From: an uncultured Sphingobacteriales bacterium
GTDB taxonomy: Bacteria > Bacteroidota > Bacteroidia > Chitinophagales > Chitinophagaceae
Assembly (NCBI GenBank): GCA_937991535.1
Contig: CALKHN010000122.1
Coordinates: forward strand, 1 to 64,000
DNA length: 64,000 bases
Direction of reading: 5' to 3'
Positions 43,255 to 53,348 of this stretch are shown piece after piece (the stretch's first letter is position 1; each line of letters opens with the position of its first letter). Under the pieces are notes generated by a model, which searched no databases, was not told where the DNA came from, and worked only from the letters and a program-made list of their open reading frames with translations. The position numbers and the translations under genes were made by a program.

Positions 43255-44103
43255 TTACTCCTGTTTGCGTGTTGCTTTTTCTAAGGCATCCTGTTCTTCT
43301 TTTTGTAAATTTTTTACAGCGTATACAAATTGAATATTGAAAAAATTAGTGGATGGTTTTATTTTCATCAAATAAAAGTTGCTGCCTTCCTGGCTTCCAA
43401 TTTCTGCAATAACTCCTACAGGCTGCCCGGGAGGGAAAGTAGAATATCGGCTGGTTACAACGGTATCGCCTTTTTTCGCCTGAGCCGATTTGGGAATATT
43501 CCTGAAGGTAAGGACCTGGGGATCTTTACCGTCCCATTCCACGCTGCCCGTTTCACCTGTCTTTAATAAGCTGGCGCTTATCCGGCTTTGCCGGTGCAAA
43601 AGGCTCATTACCGTAGCCATATTGGCGCTTACATTTACTACCGTTCCAACAACTCCTGCAGGGCTTACCACAGCCATATCTTTGGTAATTCCCTGCCTGG
43701 TTCCCCGGCTTATGGTCAAATAGTTGGTTTGTGAAGTAACGGAGTTGTTAATGACTTTGGCAGGAAAGTACAAATACCGCCGGTATTGCTCAAGCGAATC
43801 TACTTTTATAGAATCCACTACCATTTCAGTAGTAGTATCGGCAGGAAGAAAATCATCTTTTAATAAATTACGAAGCTTCTTGTTTTCTTCAATGAGCAAA
43901 GCGTTTGTTTTTTGGAGCTGGAAATAGTACTCAACGGTGTTGTACTGTTTGCTTATTTTGCCGGTTACTTCGCTTGCCACACCCATAAATGCCGCCTCAT
44001 GAAACTTGTTGTAATGAAACAGCATATACAGCGCAACCGCCTGCATTATAATAAAGATGAGGAAATTGAAATAGCGTCTGACAAAAAGAAAAACATTTCG
44101 CAC
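43255..44103 (-). CDS. mreC: Rod-shape protein MreC
   Basis: A 282-residue bitopic protein: one membrane helix (FLIFIIMQAVALYMLF), a coiled coil (VEYYFQLQKTNALLIEENKKLRNLL) and the MreC beta-barrel domain (VSPAGVVGTVVNVSANMATVMSLLHRQSRISA). It scaffolds PBP2/RodA to MreB in the periplasm. It lies 83 bases downstream of mreB in the same direction. Confidence 0.95.
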   Translation of the reverse strand: MRNVFLFVRRYFNFLIFIIMQAVALYMLFHYNKFHEAAFMGVASEVTGKISKQYNTVEYYFQLQKTNALLIEENKKLRNLLKDDFLPADTTTEMVVDSIKVDSLEQYRRYLYFPAKVINNSVTSQTNYLTISRGTRQGITKDMAVVSPAGVVGTVVNVSANMATVMSLLHRQSRISASLLKTGETGSVEWDGKDPQVLTFRNIPKSAQAKKGDTVVTSRYSTFPPGQPVGVIAEIGSQEGSNFYLMKIKPSTNFFNIQFVYAVKNLQKEEQDALEKATRKQE

Positions 44104-44186
44104 TTGGTTGTTTTTTTACAATTCTACAGTTTGAATACCGGCTGTAAAAATGCTTCACAGGGAAAATGTAGAATCAGCCCTGGTCA

Positions 44187-45212
44187 TTATCTCATTACAA
44201 AAGGATAGCGTTGATAATTTTTAAGCGCAATACCCGTTCCTCTTACCACGCTTTTTAAAGGATCATCGGCCACATGTACGGGTAATTTTATTTTTTGGCT
44301 TAATCTTTTATCCAGCCCGCGGAGGAGCGCGCCACCGCCTGTAATATAAATTCCCCTGCGGTAAATGTCGGAAGCCAGTTCAGGAGGGGTGGTTTCCAAT
44401 GCTTTAAGAATAGCTTCTTCAATTTTGAAAATGCTTTTATCCAAAGCTTCGGCAACTTCCTGGTAGCTTACCATAATTTGTTTGGGTATGCCCGTTACCA
44501 GGTCGCGCCCGTTAACCGGAAGGTCATCGGGAGGATTGTCTAAATCTTTCATTGCCGCTCCTATCTGTATTTTTATCTGTTCTGCCGTTCTTTCTCCAAT
44601 CAACAAGCTATGGTAACGACGCAGCGCTTCCATAATATCGGCAGTAAATTCATCGCCGGCAATACGGATAGACTGATCGCAAACAATGCCTGCAAGTGCA
44701 ATAACCGTGATTCCCGTAGTTCCACCACCAATATCTACAATCATATTCCCTACAGGTTCTTCTACATCTATACCTATTCCAAGGGCTGCCGCCATTGGCT
44801 CATGCAATAAATATACTTCTTTGGCGCCTGCCTGCTCCGAACTGTCTCTTACCGCACGTTTTTCTACTTCGGTAATGCTCGAAGGAATACAAATCATCAT
44901 CCGCCAGCTTGGGGGAAACAGGGGTTTTTTGGGATAGATCATTTTGATCAGTTCCCTTATCATTAGTTCGGCCGCGTTGAAATCGGCTATCACCCCATCT
45001 TTTAAAGGACGTATTGTGCGTATACTTTCATGGGTTTTTTCATGCATCATTAATGCCTTTTTGCCCACCGCAAGTACATTTTTAGGATTATTCCTGTCTA
45101 ATGCTATAATAGAAGGTTCATTTACTACTATCTCATCGTTATGAATAATAAGGGTATTAGCCGTTCCCAGATCTATAGCAATTTCCTGTGTAAACCAGTT
45201 GAAAAGACCCAT
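44187..45212 (-). CDS. mreB: Rod-shape actin homologue MreB
   Basis: A 341-residue actin-fold ATPase that forms membrane filaments guiding wall synthesis. Nucleotide motifs are IAIDLGTANTLI (phosphate 1), MIVDIGGGTTGITVIAL (phosphate 2) and YITGGGALLRGLDK (adenosine). The short amphipathic start MGLFNWF is a membrane-binding helix. It heads the mreB-mreC-mreD-mrdA-rodA cluster, which is complete in this window. Confidence 0.97.
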   Translation of the reverse strand: MGLFNWFTQEIAIDLGTANTLIIHNDEIVVNEPSIIALDRNNPKNVLAVGKKALMMHEKTHESIRTIRPLKDGVIADFNAAELMIRELIKMIYPKKPLFPPSWRMMICIPSSITEVEKRAVRDSSEQAGAKEVYLLHEPMAAALGIGIDVEEPVGNMIVDIGGGTTGITVIALAGIVCDQSIRIAGDEFTADIMEALRRYHSLLIGERTAEQIKIQIGAAMKDLDNPPDDLPVNGRDLVTGIPKQIMVSYQEVAEALDKSIFKIEEAILKALETTPPELASDIYRRGIYITGGGALLRGLDKRLSQKIKLPVHVADDPLKSVVRGTGIALKNYQRYPFVMR

Positions 45213-45425
45213 AATTGATATTGGAGAAATGTGGTTCTAAAATAATGTTTGCAAAGTTGTTGTAAATAATTTGAAATACAACGGCAAAACCTTGATTTTT
45301 ATTGACTTTGAGGGAAATAATTTTTTTTCATATCTGCGGGCTACCGCTTAATGATTGCTATTTTCCCGGGTGTGATTGTTGCCTGTGGCTGCTTATGCAC
45401 GCGATTGGCAGCGGCCTATCGCATT

Positions 45426-46706
45426 TTAATAAAATTCGTACCCTATATCCGAACGGAAATGCATGCCGTCGAATTCAACAATATCAAGGATAGCTCTTGA
45501 TTTTTCAACAGCTTTTTGCAAAGTATTTCCAAAGGAGGTTACAGCCAATACTCTTCCCCCGTTGGTAACTGTTTTATCTTCTTCCTGTTTAGTTCCGGCA
45601 TGAAATACAATAGCATCATCTTCCTGGAGCAAATCCAGCCCATCAATGAGCAGGCCTTTTTCATATTCACCCGGGTAGCCCCCGCTTACAGCCACTATCG
45701 TTGCCGTTTGCCTGTTATCTGTTTCCAGCTTTATTTCATGCAGCTTTTTTGCGGCCGTAGCCTCAAACAATTCTACCAGGTCATTTTTTAACCTGGGTAA
45801 CACGGCTTCCGTTTCAGGATCGCCCATACGGCAATTATATTCAATAACATAGGGGTCGTCTCCTACCTTTATTATCCCAAAAAAAATAAATCCCGAATAG
45901 TCAATCTGCTCTTTTTTTAAACCCCTGATCGTTGGGTCAATGATGGTGCTGATTATCTTTTGCATAAATGTTTCCGTGGCAAAGGGTACTGGGCTAATGG
46001 CGCCCATACCACCGGTGTTAAGCCCTTTGTCTCCTTCATCAATGCGTTTGTAATCTTTGGCTTCCGGCAGTAATACATAATTTTCCCCGTCTGTTAATAC
46101 AAATACGCTTAGTTCTATTCCGGAAAGAAAATCTTCAACTACTACCTTTTTACTGGCATCCCCAAATTTAGACTGCAGGATCATTAATTCAAATTCGGCC
46201 ATGGCTTCTACATGATTCTGGCAAATGATCACTCCTTTTCCCGCAGCAAGTCCATCAGCCTTTAATACAATAGGCGTAGCATGTGATTGCAGGTAGGTTA
46301 TACCATCTTCATAATTATCAGCATTAAATTCCCTGTAGGCGGCAGAAGGGATTTTATGCCTTTGCATAAACGCTTTAGCGAAGGCTTTACTGCCTTCTAA
46401 ACTTGCGCCTTCTTTTGATGGTCCGATTACAGAAATATGCTGAATAGTGGGATCATTTTTAAAATAATCATAAATACCCTTTACTAAAGGCTCTTCCGGA
46501 CCCACTACAACCATTTCAATAGTATGGTCAATACAAAATTGTTTTATTCCATCAAAATCTGTGACTGCCAGCTCCACATTGATGCCGCAAAGACTGGTGC
46601 CTGCATTACCCGGAGCGATAAATAATTTTGTGCACCGGCTGCTCTGGCTCATTTTCCAGGCAAAAGCATGTTCGCGTCCGCCGGATCCTAATAATAAAAT
46701 ATTCAT
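45426..46706 (-). CDS. purD: Phosphoribosylamine-glycine ligase
   Basis: A 426-residue ATP-grasp enzyme of purine synthesis that joins glycine to 5-phosphoribosylamine. Motifs are MNILLLGSGGREHAFAWK (N-domain), IVLKADGLAAGKGVIIC (ATP-grasp), FIFFGIIKVGDDPYVIEYNCRMGDPETEAVLP (metal ligands) and a C-terminal VAVSGGYPGEYEKG. Length and order are complete. It stands alone, 213 bases upstream of mreB. Confidence 0.97.
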   Translation of the reverse strand: MNILLLGSGGREHAFAWKMSQSSRCTKLFIAPGNAGTSLCGINVELAVTDFDGIKQFCIDHTIEMVVVGPEEPLVKGIYDYFKNDPTIQHISVIGPSKEGASLEGSKAFAKAFMQRHKIPSAAYREFNADNYEDGITYLQSHATPIVLKADGLAAGKGVIICQNHVEAMAEFELMILQSKFGDASKKVVVEDFLSGIELSVFVLTDGENYVLLPEAKDYKRIDEGDKGLNTGGMGAISPVPFATETFMQKIISTIIDPTIRGLKKEQIDYSGFIFFGIIKVGDDPYVIEYNCRMGDPETEAVLPRLKNDLVELFEATAAKKLHEIKLETDNRQTATIVAVSGGYPGEYEKGLLIDGLDLLQEDDAIVFHAGTKQEEDKTVTNGGRVLAVTSFGNTLQKAVEKSRAILDIVEFDGMHFRSDIGYEFY

Positions 46707-46865
46707 AGCAATAAACTTGTAATAAAGAGCTGCGAAAATAGAACGATGTTATTTTAAAACTTCATTTTTTTTACAAGTGGAATTTCCTAAGGTAACAGGT
46801 GTCTCAAAATAAGCATTATATTGAGGTGCAAATCAAAAGCATTACATCCATAAAACCATTGATGA

Positions 46866-48374
46866 ATGAATCAAACAGCTTCAAAGGGCCACCCTAAAGG
46901 ATTATACGTTTTGTTTGCAACTGAAATGTGGGAGCGCTTTAACTATTATGGTATGCGGGCCATTTTAGTGCTTTTTATGACCAAAGCGCTTTTGTTTGAT
47001 AAGGTTTTCGCATCCAACCTGTATGGCAGTTATACCAGTCTTGTTTATTTAACGCCCTTACTGGGTGGCTATATTGCAGATCGTTACTGGGGTAACCGGA
47101 TGTCTATCATTGCAGGTGGGTTGGTGATGGCTATCGGTGAATTTATTTTATTTTTTTGCGGCCATCTGTATGAAAGTTCACCACAGCTATCCGCAACCTT
47201 GTTTTTTTCGGGGCTTGGTTTTATGATCGCGGGCAATGGCTTCTTTAAGCCCAATATTTCTTCCCTGGTAGGACAATTATATCCCAAAGGCGATCGCAGG
47301 ATTGACGCGGCGTATACCATCTTTTACATGGGTATTAATGTGGGTGGTGCTATCGGCCCATTTGTATGTGGTTTGGTTGGTGATACCGGCAACCCTGCCG
47401 ATTTTAAATGGGCTTTTCTGGCTGCCGGAATAGGTATGCTCATAAGTGTCGTGGTTCAGAAACTGTTTCATCATAAATATGTATTGGATCCTAAGGGAGA
47501 AGTGCTTGGACTGGTGCCTAAGACTGCACCCAAAATAGCAACTAACCCAGTGACAGTGGTTGGAGGATTGATTTTACTGTCTTTTTTAATGATTGGATTG
47601 CTTTATTTAGATGCCAAAGTGGTAAATTATCTTACCTACCTGCTTATTGCCGCAGTTTTGTTTATCGCGTTTTTTATTTTTTCCGATAAAACGTTAAATG
47701 GTATTGAAAAGCAGCGTATAGGGGTAATTTTTATTACTGCATTCTTTGTTATCTTTTTTTGGAGCGCATTTGAACAGGCCGGCGCTTCCCTTACTTTTTT
47801 CGCGGAAGAACAAACACAAAGAGATCTGGGCTTTTTTGTAATACCTGCCAGTTTTTTCCAGTCGCTCAACTCTATTTTTGTTGTGGCATTTGCTCCCCTG
47901 TTTGCATGGTTATGGATCAAACTGGGCAAAAAGGAGCCTGCTTCGCCTACAAAAATGGCAATGGGTTTATTACTGCTGGCCCTGGGATACTTATGGATAG
48001 CCTTTGGTGTAAAAGACGTGCAGCCGGGAGTTAAGGTGAGTATCATCTGGCTAACGGGCATGTATATGCTGCATACCTGGGGCGAACTGTGCTTATCGCC
48101 TATTGGCTTGTCGCTCGTTAATAAATTAGCGCCTTTCAAATTTGCCTCCCTGTTAATGGCTGTATGGTTTCTTGCCAATGCCGCTGCCAATAAACTCGCA
48201 GGGGTGTTGAGTGCGTTGTATCCGGAAGCCGGGAAAACCACCTCTTTCTTAGGATATAAAATGCACAATATGCACGAGTTTTTCATGTTGTTTGTATTTA
48301 TGGCCGGGATCGCGTCTTTATTGTTGTTTCTTCTTACTAAAAAACTGCAGTATATGATGCACCAGGACAAATAA
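46866..48374 (+). CDS. POT-family peptide transporter (copy 1)
   Basis: A 502-residue MFS transporter with about 12-14 helices that imports di- and tripeptides with protons. The signature ATEMWERFNYYGMRAIL (ExxERFxYY) and the loop FFKPNISSLVGQLYPKGDRRIDAAYTIFYMGINVG are typical, as is HTWGELCLSPIGLSLV later. It is followed by a second POT gene, so the two probably arose by duplication and may take different peptides. Confidence 0.93.
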   Translation: MNQTASKGHPKGLYVLFATEMWERFNYYGMRAILVLFMTKALLFDKVFASNLYGSYTSLVYLTPLLGGYIADRYWGNRMSIIAGGLVMAIGEFILFFCGHLYESSPQLSATLFFSGLGFMIAGNGFFKPNISSLVGQLYPKGDRRIDAAYTIFYMGINVGGAIGPFVCGLVGDTGNPADFKWAFLAAGIGMLISVVVQKLFHHKYVLDPKGEVLGLVPKTAPKIATNPVTVVGGLILLSFLMIGLLYLDAKVVNYLTYLLIAAVLFIAFFIFSDKTLNGIEKQRIGVIFITAFFVIFFWSAFEQAGASLTFFAEEQTQRDLGFFVIPASFFQSLNSIFVVAFAPLFAWLWIKLGKKEPASPTKMAMGLLLLALGYLWIAFGVKDVQPGVKVSIIWLTGMYMLHTWGELCLSPIGLSLVNKLAPFKFASLLMAVWFLANAAANKLAGVLSALYPEAGKTTSFLGYKMHNMHEFFMLFVFMAGIASLLLFLLTKKLQYMMHQDK

Positions 48375-48457
48375 TCAATCGCAGGTCTTTTTTGCGCGAT
48401 ACTATATCTTAAGTCACACAAATAATGTCTGGATTTTAGGTGAAAACTGAGAGCCCG

Positions 48458-48482
48458 CCCGTCTGAATGCCATTCGGACGGG
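48458..48482. repeat. Hairpin between the POT genes
   Basis: CCCGTCTGAAT pairs with ATTCGGACGGG around a 3-base loop (one G-U pair). It lies about 84 bases after copy 1 and has no U-run. Confidence 0.5.
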
Positions 48483-48556
48483 GGAGAAAAGTAAAAGGCG
48501 TATTTCACTTCTCACGTTTCACATTTATACAGCACAATAAATTTCAATACTGGCAT

Positions 48557-50203
48557 ATGTGGAAAAAACATCCCAAAGCGCTACCCTTTTTATTTTTTTC
48601 AGAAATGTGGGAACGTTTTGGTTATTACCTGATGATCGGCATTTTTACATTATACCTGAAAGATGTAAAAACCGGGTATGGCATGACGGAAGCCGAATCT
48701 GCCGATTTGTACGGTACATTTATCGCGCTTGTTTTTTTTACGCCATTTCTGGGCGGACTGATCGCCGACCGCTACCTCGGCTATAGAAAATCTATTATTA
48801 TCGGTGGGTTAATGATGGGCATTGGGTATTGTTTGATGTCGGTTCATAATCTTATGATGCTGTATCTTTCCATGACACTTGTAATTGCCGGAAACGGTTT
48901 TTTTAAGCCTAATATTTCTACACTTCTGGGTAATGTATATTCAACTCCAGCCTATAAAGCACAAAAAGATGAAGGGTATAACATCTTTTATATGGGCATA
49001 AATGTAGGTGCATTTATCTGCAATTTCTTTGGAGCTGCGCTCTATGTTATGATGGGGTGGAGCTATGCTTTTATTGCAGCCGGGATTGGAATGTTTATTG
49101 GAGTTGTGGTATTTTTAACGGGTACAAAGCATTATGCAGCATTTGACATTAAAAAAGGGGTACGGCAAAGCGATATGTCTTTTATCCGCATCGTTTTGCT
49201 GATCCTTTTGCCATCAGTTATTGCCGGCGTTGCAGGATGGGTATTGCCGGGATTGATTTGGGATACTACTTTATTCGGTTCACCTTCTACCGATGCGTTC
49301 ATTTTTGCCTGTATACCGGTTATTTATTTTTATGGATCATTGTATACTAAAGCAGCAAAGGAGGAGAAGCGGCCCATACTCGCTTTATTGGCCATATTTG
49401 CGGTGGTTATATTGTTTTGGGCGGTGTTTAAACAGAATGGTTCGGCGCTCAATACATGGGCCGACCAGTATACCAACCGGGAGGTTAAAGGTACTCCACA
49501 AAAGGTTTTTGAAACACTAAGACTTTCGCAAACTCTGGTTTATACAAAGGATTCCGTGCCGTTGTACGATGAACAGTTTCGTTTGCAAAAGAAAGATGGA
49601 AAAATTGTCAGCACCTATGATTATCCTTCTTATTTTAAAAATATGAAACCCGGATCAACGCCAGAACCTGGCGGTAGCATTAGTGTATGGGCTACCAATC
49701 TCAGCCAGTCCATTAATCCTGGCTGGGTTATTATTTTTACGCCGCTGATTGTTGCTTTTTTCACCTGGCTTAGAAGAAGAAACCGCGAACCTACAACAGC
49801 TACAAAAATAGCTTGGGGTCTTTTTATTTCGGGATTATCGGCCCTGGTAATGGTTGGAGCGGTGTATGCAGGTAACAATGGTGTGGAGAAAGCGAGTACC
49901 TGGTGGTTGATTGTAAGTTATGGTGTAATTACGATCGGCGAATTGTTTTTGAGCCCTATGGGATTATCCATTGTGTCTAAATTGAGCCCTCCGCGCATAA
50001 CTGCATTAATGATGGGTGGATGGTTTCTCTCTACTTCCATAGGTAATAAATTATCGGGTGTGCTGGCAACCCTGTGGGACGGATATGATCATAAAGCCAA
50101 TTATTTCTGGCTTAATTTTGCTCTTCTTATGGCGGCTGCCGTAGTTTGTTTTGCAATGCTTCGCTGGCTAAACGCTGTTTTAAAAGAGAAAGGAGTAAGT
50201 TAA
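48557..50203 (+). CDS. POT-family peptide transporter (copy 2)
   Basis: A 548-residue POT transporter. The start is ATG 48557 (MWKKHPKALPFLFFSEMWER); the longer frame to 48467 runs through the intergenic hairpin. Signature FSEMWERFGYYLMIGIF and FFKPNISTLLGNVYSTPAYKAQKDEGYNIFYMGINVG are kept. About 70 extra residues (KGTPQKVFETLRLSQTL through PGSTPEPGG; about residues 310-380) form a loop not present in copy 1, so it likely has an extracytoplasmic domain. Confidence 0.93.
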   Translation: MWKKHPKALPFLFFSEMWERFGYYLMIGIFTLYLKDVKTGYGMTEAESADLYGTFIALVFFTPFLGGLIADRYLGYRKSIIIGGLMMGIGYCLMSVHNLMMLYLSMTLVIAGNGFFKPNISTLLGNVYSTPAYKAQKDEGYNIFYMGINVGAFICNFFGAALYVMMGWSYAFIAAGIGMFIGVVVFLTGTKHYAAFDIKKGVRQSDMSFIRIVLLILLPSVIAGVAGWVLPGLIWDTTLFGSPSTDAFIFACIPVIYFYGSLYTKAAKEEKRPILALLAIFAVVILFWAVFKQNGSALNTWADQYTNREVKGTPQKVFETLRLSQTLVYTKDSVPLYDEQFRLQKKDGKIVSTYDYPSYFKNMKPGSTPEPGGSISVWATNLSQSINPGWVIIFTPLIVAFFTWLRRRNREPTTATKIAWGLFISGLSALVMVGAVYAGNNGVEKASTWWLIVSYGVITIGELFLSPMGLSIVSKLSPPRITALMMGGWFLSTSIGNKLSGVLATLWDGYDHKANYFWLNFALLMAAAVVCFAMLRWLNAVLKEKGVS

Positions 50204-50262
50204 AAAAGGCAATATTTTTGATTTGATGTATCGAAATAATTCCAGTTCAACTCCATAATAAA

Positions 50263-50291
50263 AGTAACCGGCACTTTTGGCGCCGGTTACT
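50263..50291. terminator. Convergent terminator after POT copy 2
   Basis: AGTAACCGGC (50263-50272) pairs with GCCGGTTACT (50282-50291) around a 9-base loop. It lies between convergent genes. Confidence 0.65.
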
Positions 50292-50315
50292 ATATACCGT
50301 CCATATTTCTTATTT

Positions 50316-50969
50316 TTATTTTGACATTCGGTTGATACGCCTGGATTTGAAACGCTCCATCTTTTTTACCTGTTCCGGTGTAAGAATGGAATTCATATCC
50401 TCGTGCTGTTTTTTAAAAACGGCTGCAACCTGCTCTTTTTTCCGGGCATCTGATAAAGCATTGCTGGCGCGTATTTCTTTAATTTTTTTTTGTGTATCTG
50501 CCCTCAGTGCTTTTAGTTTTGCAGACTGGTCGTCTGATAATCCTAAGGCGGATTTCATTTTTTCTGTTCCTCCTTTATCTGCCGTATCAAACTTTCCTTT
50601 TCTTTCCATCCTCATCTGCTGCAACTGATCCTTTTGTTCTTTTGTGAATACATTATCCACATCGCTGCGCCGTTTTTTATTTAAAGCCTGCATCTGCGCT
50701 TTGTAGTCCTTTACGGTGGTGGTAGCTTCTTGTTTCTTAAGATCAGCTACGCCTGAACGGTAGTCTTTATTAATTTTTATTAATTTATCCTGTTGTTCCT
50801 GGGAGAGGTTCAGTTTTTTAAAATCAGCATGATGTTGTTTTCTGTGTTTGCCCGGGTGCTGATGATACTCCTTAGCGTCTTTTTTAACAGCTTCGGCTGT
50901 TTTTTCCTGTGCATAGATGGTTGTAAGCACCAGTGAAAGTGCAAGTATACTTAGCGTTATTTTCTTCAT
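50316..50969 (-). CDS. Spy/LTxxQ-like periplasmic protein
   Basis: About 217 residues from MKKITLSILALSLVLTTIYAQ (signal peptide). The mature protein is highly charged and helical, with repeated LTxxQ-like units: LNLSQEQQDKLIKI, FTKEQKDQLQQM, LGLSDDQSAKLKAL and LTPEQVKKMERF. This is the pattern of Spy/CpxP-type chaperone-like envelope proteins, here in two tandem halves. Role probably in periplasmic stress; no two-component genes are adjacent. Confidence 0.82.
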   Translation of the reverse strand: MKKITLSILALSLVLTTIYAQEKTAEAVKKDAKEYHQHPGKHRKQHHADFKKLNLSQEQQDKLIKINKDYRSGVADLKKQEATTTVKDYKAQMQALNKKRRSDVDNVFTKEQKDQLQQMRMERKGKFDTADKGGTEKMKSALGLSDDQSAKLKALRADTQKKIKEIRASNALSDARKKEQVAAVFKKQHEDMNSILTPEQVKKMERFKSRRINRMSK

Positions 50970-51139
50970 GTATGAATGGTTTTTATTGATACATGGTAGA
51001 CTACATACTTTTTTCAAAGTTTAACCATAAAGCAACCGGATGTATAAACAGCCTGTTTTACAGGCTAAAAAGGCAAAATCATTAACCTTATTTAACGTAA
51101 AGCGGAGTATGGTATAAGGTCTTGGGTATAAGGTGTAAA

Positions 51140-51170
51140 GCCATCGGACTTTCGGTTCAAGTCCAATGGC
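51140..51170 (-). terminator. Terminator after icd
   Basis: On the minus strand GCCATTGGACTT and AAGTCCGATGGC (51140-51170) form a long stem, with one C-A mismatch, followed by TTTACACC. It lies 10 bases after the icd stop. It superficially resembles a tRNA T arm but is not one. Confidence 0.65.
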
Positions 51171-51180
51171 CTGGGGCTCA

Positions 51181-52632
51181 CTACTGCCCCTGGGCCAAAC
51201 TGTACGCCTTCTTATCTCCCCACATATTCAATAATTCGGAGGAGCATATTTTAAAGTTGCCGCTCAGACTTACATACAGCCCTAGAACATCCTGCTGGGT
51301 AAGTGGTTCGTCATCAAGGCTTTCAAATCGTACATTGTATAAGTTCACCAGGTTGGTATACACTGAACCTGTAGGCCAAACCTGCGTGCCCCGGTTGCTG
51401 ATGTTCACCAATTTGAATTTAACGCCGGCATGCCGCTCGCATTTTCTAGCAATAGCCTGTGGTTGTTCATCACTTTCTATAAAAAGATCAACGCCTACAA
51501 TATTTTCATCTCCAGTTTCTTTAGATACCATCATGGCATTTTGCTGCAATTTAAAAGGGGCAGGCGTACCAGGTTTATTGGATACAACAGGTTTGGCATT
51601 GAATTCAGGCTTTTTACCGAGATTGCTTATTATCGCATTGGCGAATTCGGTAGTATTTACAGCGGGTGTTGATTTATCGCCGAAGTCGCCGGTATGCACA
51701 CCGCTTTCTAAAGTATACAATAAGGCATTTTCAATAAGTCCTGCATTTTCCGTTAATCCCAGGTGCAACAGCATGGATATACCACTTAATATTAAAGCTG
51801 TAGGATTTGCTATGTTTTTTCCTGCAATATCCGGCGCGGTACCATGCACTGCTTCGAAAATAGAAATATGGTCGCCAATATTGGCTGAAGGTGCAAAACC
51901 CAATCCGCCTACCAGTCCTGCACACAAATCCGATACAATATCGCCCTGTAAATTGGTAAGCACCACCACATCAAAAGTGTCTGGTTTGGTTACTAACTTC
52001 ATGCACAGATCATCTACAATAATATCATCTGCTTTCAGATCGGGATAGGCTTTTGCCACCTCATAAAAACATTCTAAAAATAAACCGTCCGTTATCTTCA
52101 TAATATTTGCCTTATGCCCGCAGCTCACACGTCTTGCCTTTTTTAGTCTTGCCATTTCAAAAGCATACCGGACCACCTGTTCACTTCCCGGACGGGTAAT
52201 AAAGCGCCTGCTTAAGGCCACATCATGTGTAAGCATGTGTTCTATACCGCCATATGTATCCTCAATATTTTCCCGTACTACCGTAATATCAATAGGTATT
52301 CCCGCCTTCGAAAAAACAGTATCTACCCCGTGTAAGGTTTGAAACACTCGTTTATTCGCAAAAGTGTTCCAGGTTTTTCGGGCTGTAACATTTATGCTTT
52401 TTACGCCTTTGCCTTTAGGGGTTTCCATGGGGCCTTTAAACAAAAGCCCAAGATTTTCGATTGTGAGTTTGGCTTCAGGCGTCATTCCATTCGAAAAGCC
52501 CTTATCAAAAACCCATTTCCCCATATCTACAAACTCATACTCAAGTGGAACTTTATTTGCGGTAAATATGCTTAAAGTGGCATCCATTATTTCTGGTCCG
52601 ATTCCATCTCCTTTGGCTACGGCAATTTTCAT
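51181..52632 (-). CDS. icd: Isocitrate dehydrogenase
   Basis: A 483-residue enzyme that oxidises isocitrate to 2-oxoglutarate in the TCA cycle. The core shows KGDGIGPEIMDA, VRENIEDTYGGIEH, LTNLQGDIVSDLCAGLVGGLGFAPSANIG and EAVHGTAPDIAGKNIANPTA (metal and cofactor region). About 140 additional C-terminal residues (NIVGVDLFIESDEQPQAIA…) form the extension seen in Thermus-like IDHs. Cofactor preference (NADP versus NAD) is not safe to call from sequence. Single gene. Confidence 0.93.
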   Translation of the reverse strand: MKIAVAKGDGIGPEIMDATLSIFTANKVPLEYEFVDMGKWVFDKGFSNGMTPEAKLTIENLGLLFKGPMETPKGKGVKSINVTARKTWNTFANKRVFQTLHGVDTVFSKAGIPIDITVVRENIEDTYGGIEHMLTHDVALSRRFITRPGSEQVVRYAFEMARLKKARRVSCGHKANIMKITDGLFLECFYEVAKAYPDLKADDIIVDDLCMKLVTKPDTFDVVVLTNLQGDIVSDLCAGLVGGLGFAPSANIGDHISIFEAVHGTAPDIAGKNIANPTALILSGISMLLHLGLTENAGLIENALLYTLESGVHTGDFGDKSTPAVNTTEFANAIISNLGKKPEFNAKPVVSNKPGTPAPFKLQQNAMMVSKETGDENIVGVDLFIESDEQPQAIARKCERHAGVKFKLVNISNRGTQVWPTGSVYTNLVNLYNVRFESLDDEPLTQQDVLGLYVSLSGNFKICSSELLNMWGDKKAYSLAQGQ

Positions 52633-52794
52633 GATTAACAGGGTTTAATATTTAAAAAATACATATGAGGCAAAAATTTGCAATTGATTTGCAGACAAAG
52701 GTAAATGGGTTTTGAATTACTACAGAAAATTCTCACCAATTCCCCCAGCCTGTCATAGTTTTTTGCTACTTTTAAGCTAAACTTTGGTAAGGCA

Positions 52795-53181
52795 ATGGCA
52801 TCAAAAGTAACGGAAGGGGTAACGGTAACGGTTGAAACATTCTACCAACCGGATTACAGTAATCCCGTAAGTGGCGAGTTTATGTTTGCCTACCGCATTA
52901 CATTGCAGAATAATAATGCGTTTCCTGTAAAGTTGATGCGAAGACACTGGTATATTTTTGACAGTAATGGCACGCAGCGGGAAGTAGAGGGGGAAGGTGT
53001 AGTTGGTGTACAGCCGCAAATTAACCCGGGTGAACAATACCAATATGTTAGTGGCTGCAACCTTCGTACAGAAATGGGGAAAATGTATGGTACCTATGTT
53101 ATGGAAAATATTACTTCCAAAAAACAGTTTGATGTTAAAATACCTGTATTTGATATGATCGTTCCCTTTAAGATGAATTAG
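52795..53181 (+). CDS. apaG: ApaG domain protein
   Basis: A 128-residue beta-sandwich protein of the ApaG family. The motifs TVETFYQPDYSNP, FPVKLMRRHWYIFDSNG, VEGEGVVGVQPQINPGEQYQYVSG and MYGTYVMENI are the family core. ApaG is associated with divalent metal and with Ap4A-related phenotypes in enterobacteria; its direct activity is not established. Single gene, divergent from icd. Confidence 0.93.
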   Translation: MASKVTEGVTVTVETFYQPDYSNPVSGEFMFAYRITLQNNNAFPVKLMRRHWYIFDSNGTQREVEGEGVVGVQPQINPGEQYQYVSGCNLRTEMGKMYGTYVMENITSKKQFDVKIPVFDMIVPFKMN

Positions 53182-53204
53182 CATCATTTTCACTATAAAA
53201 GCCG

Positions 53205-53212
53205 TACCTTTG
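53205..53212 (+). promoter_or_regulatory. Bacteroidota -7 box before the desaturase gene
   Basis: TACCTTTG fits TAnnTTTG. Transcription from here would give a 5' leader of about 130 bases before the ATG at 53349. Confidence 0.4.
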
Positions 53213-53348
53213 CCCATCCGCCTTAATTAATATTAGTGGCAAAGGAGAAAAGGTGAGATAGATTTTGAAATTTATTCCCTCAGCAAACGTTATTCATTAA
53301 CATTAAATGCACGGTATAATACCGTTCATATCAGGAAAAATTAAATAA

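Noticed and set aside
51140..51170. GGTTCAAGTCC looked like a tRNA T arm
   Set aside because: No acceptor, D or anticodon arm around it; it is the loop side of the icd terminator.
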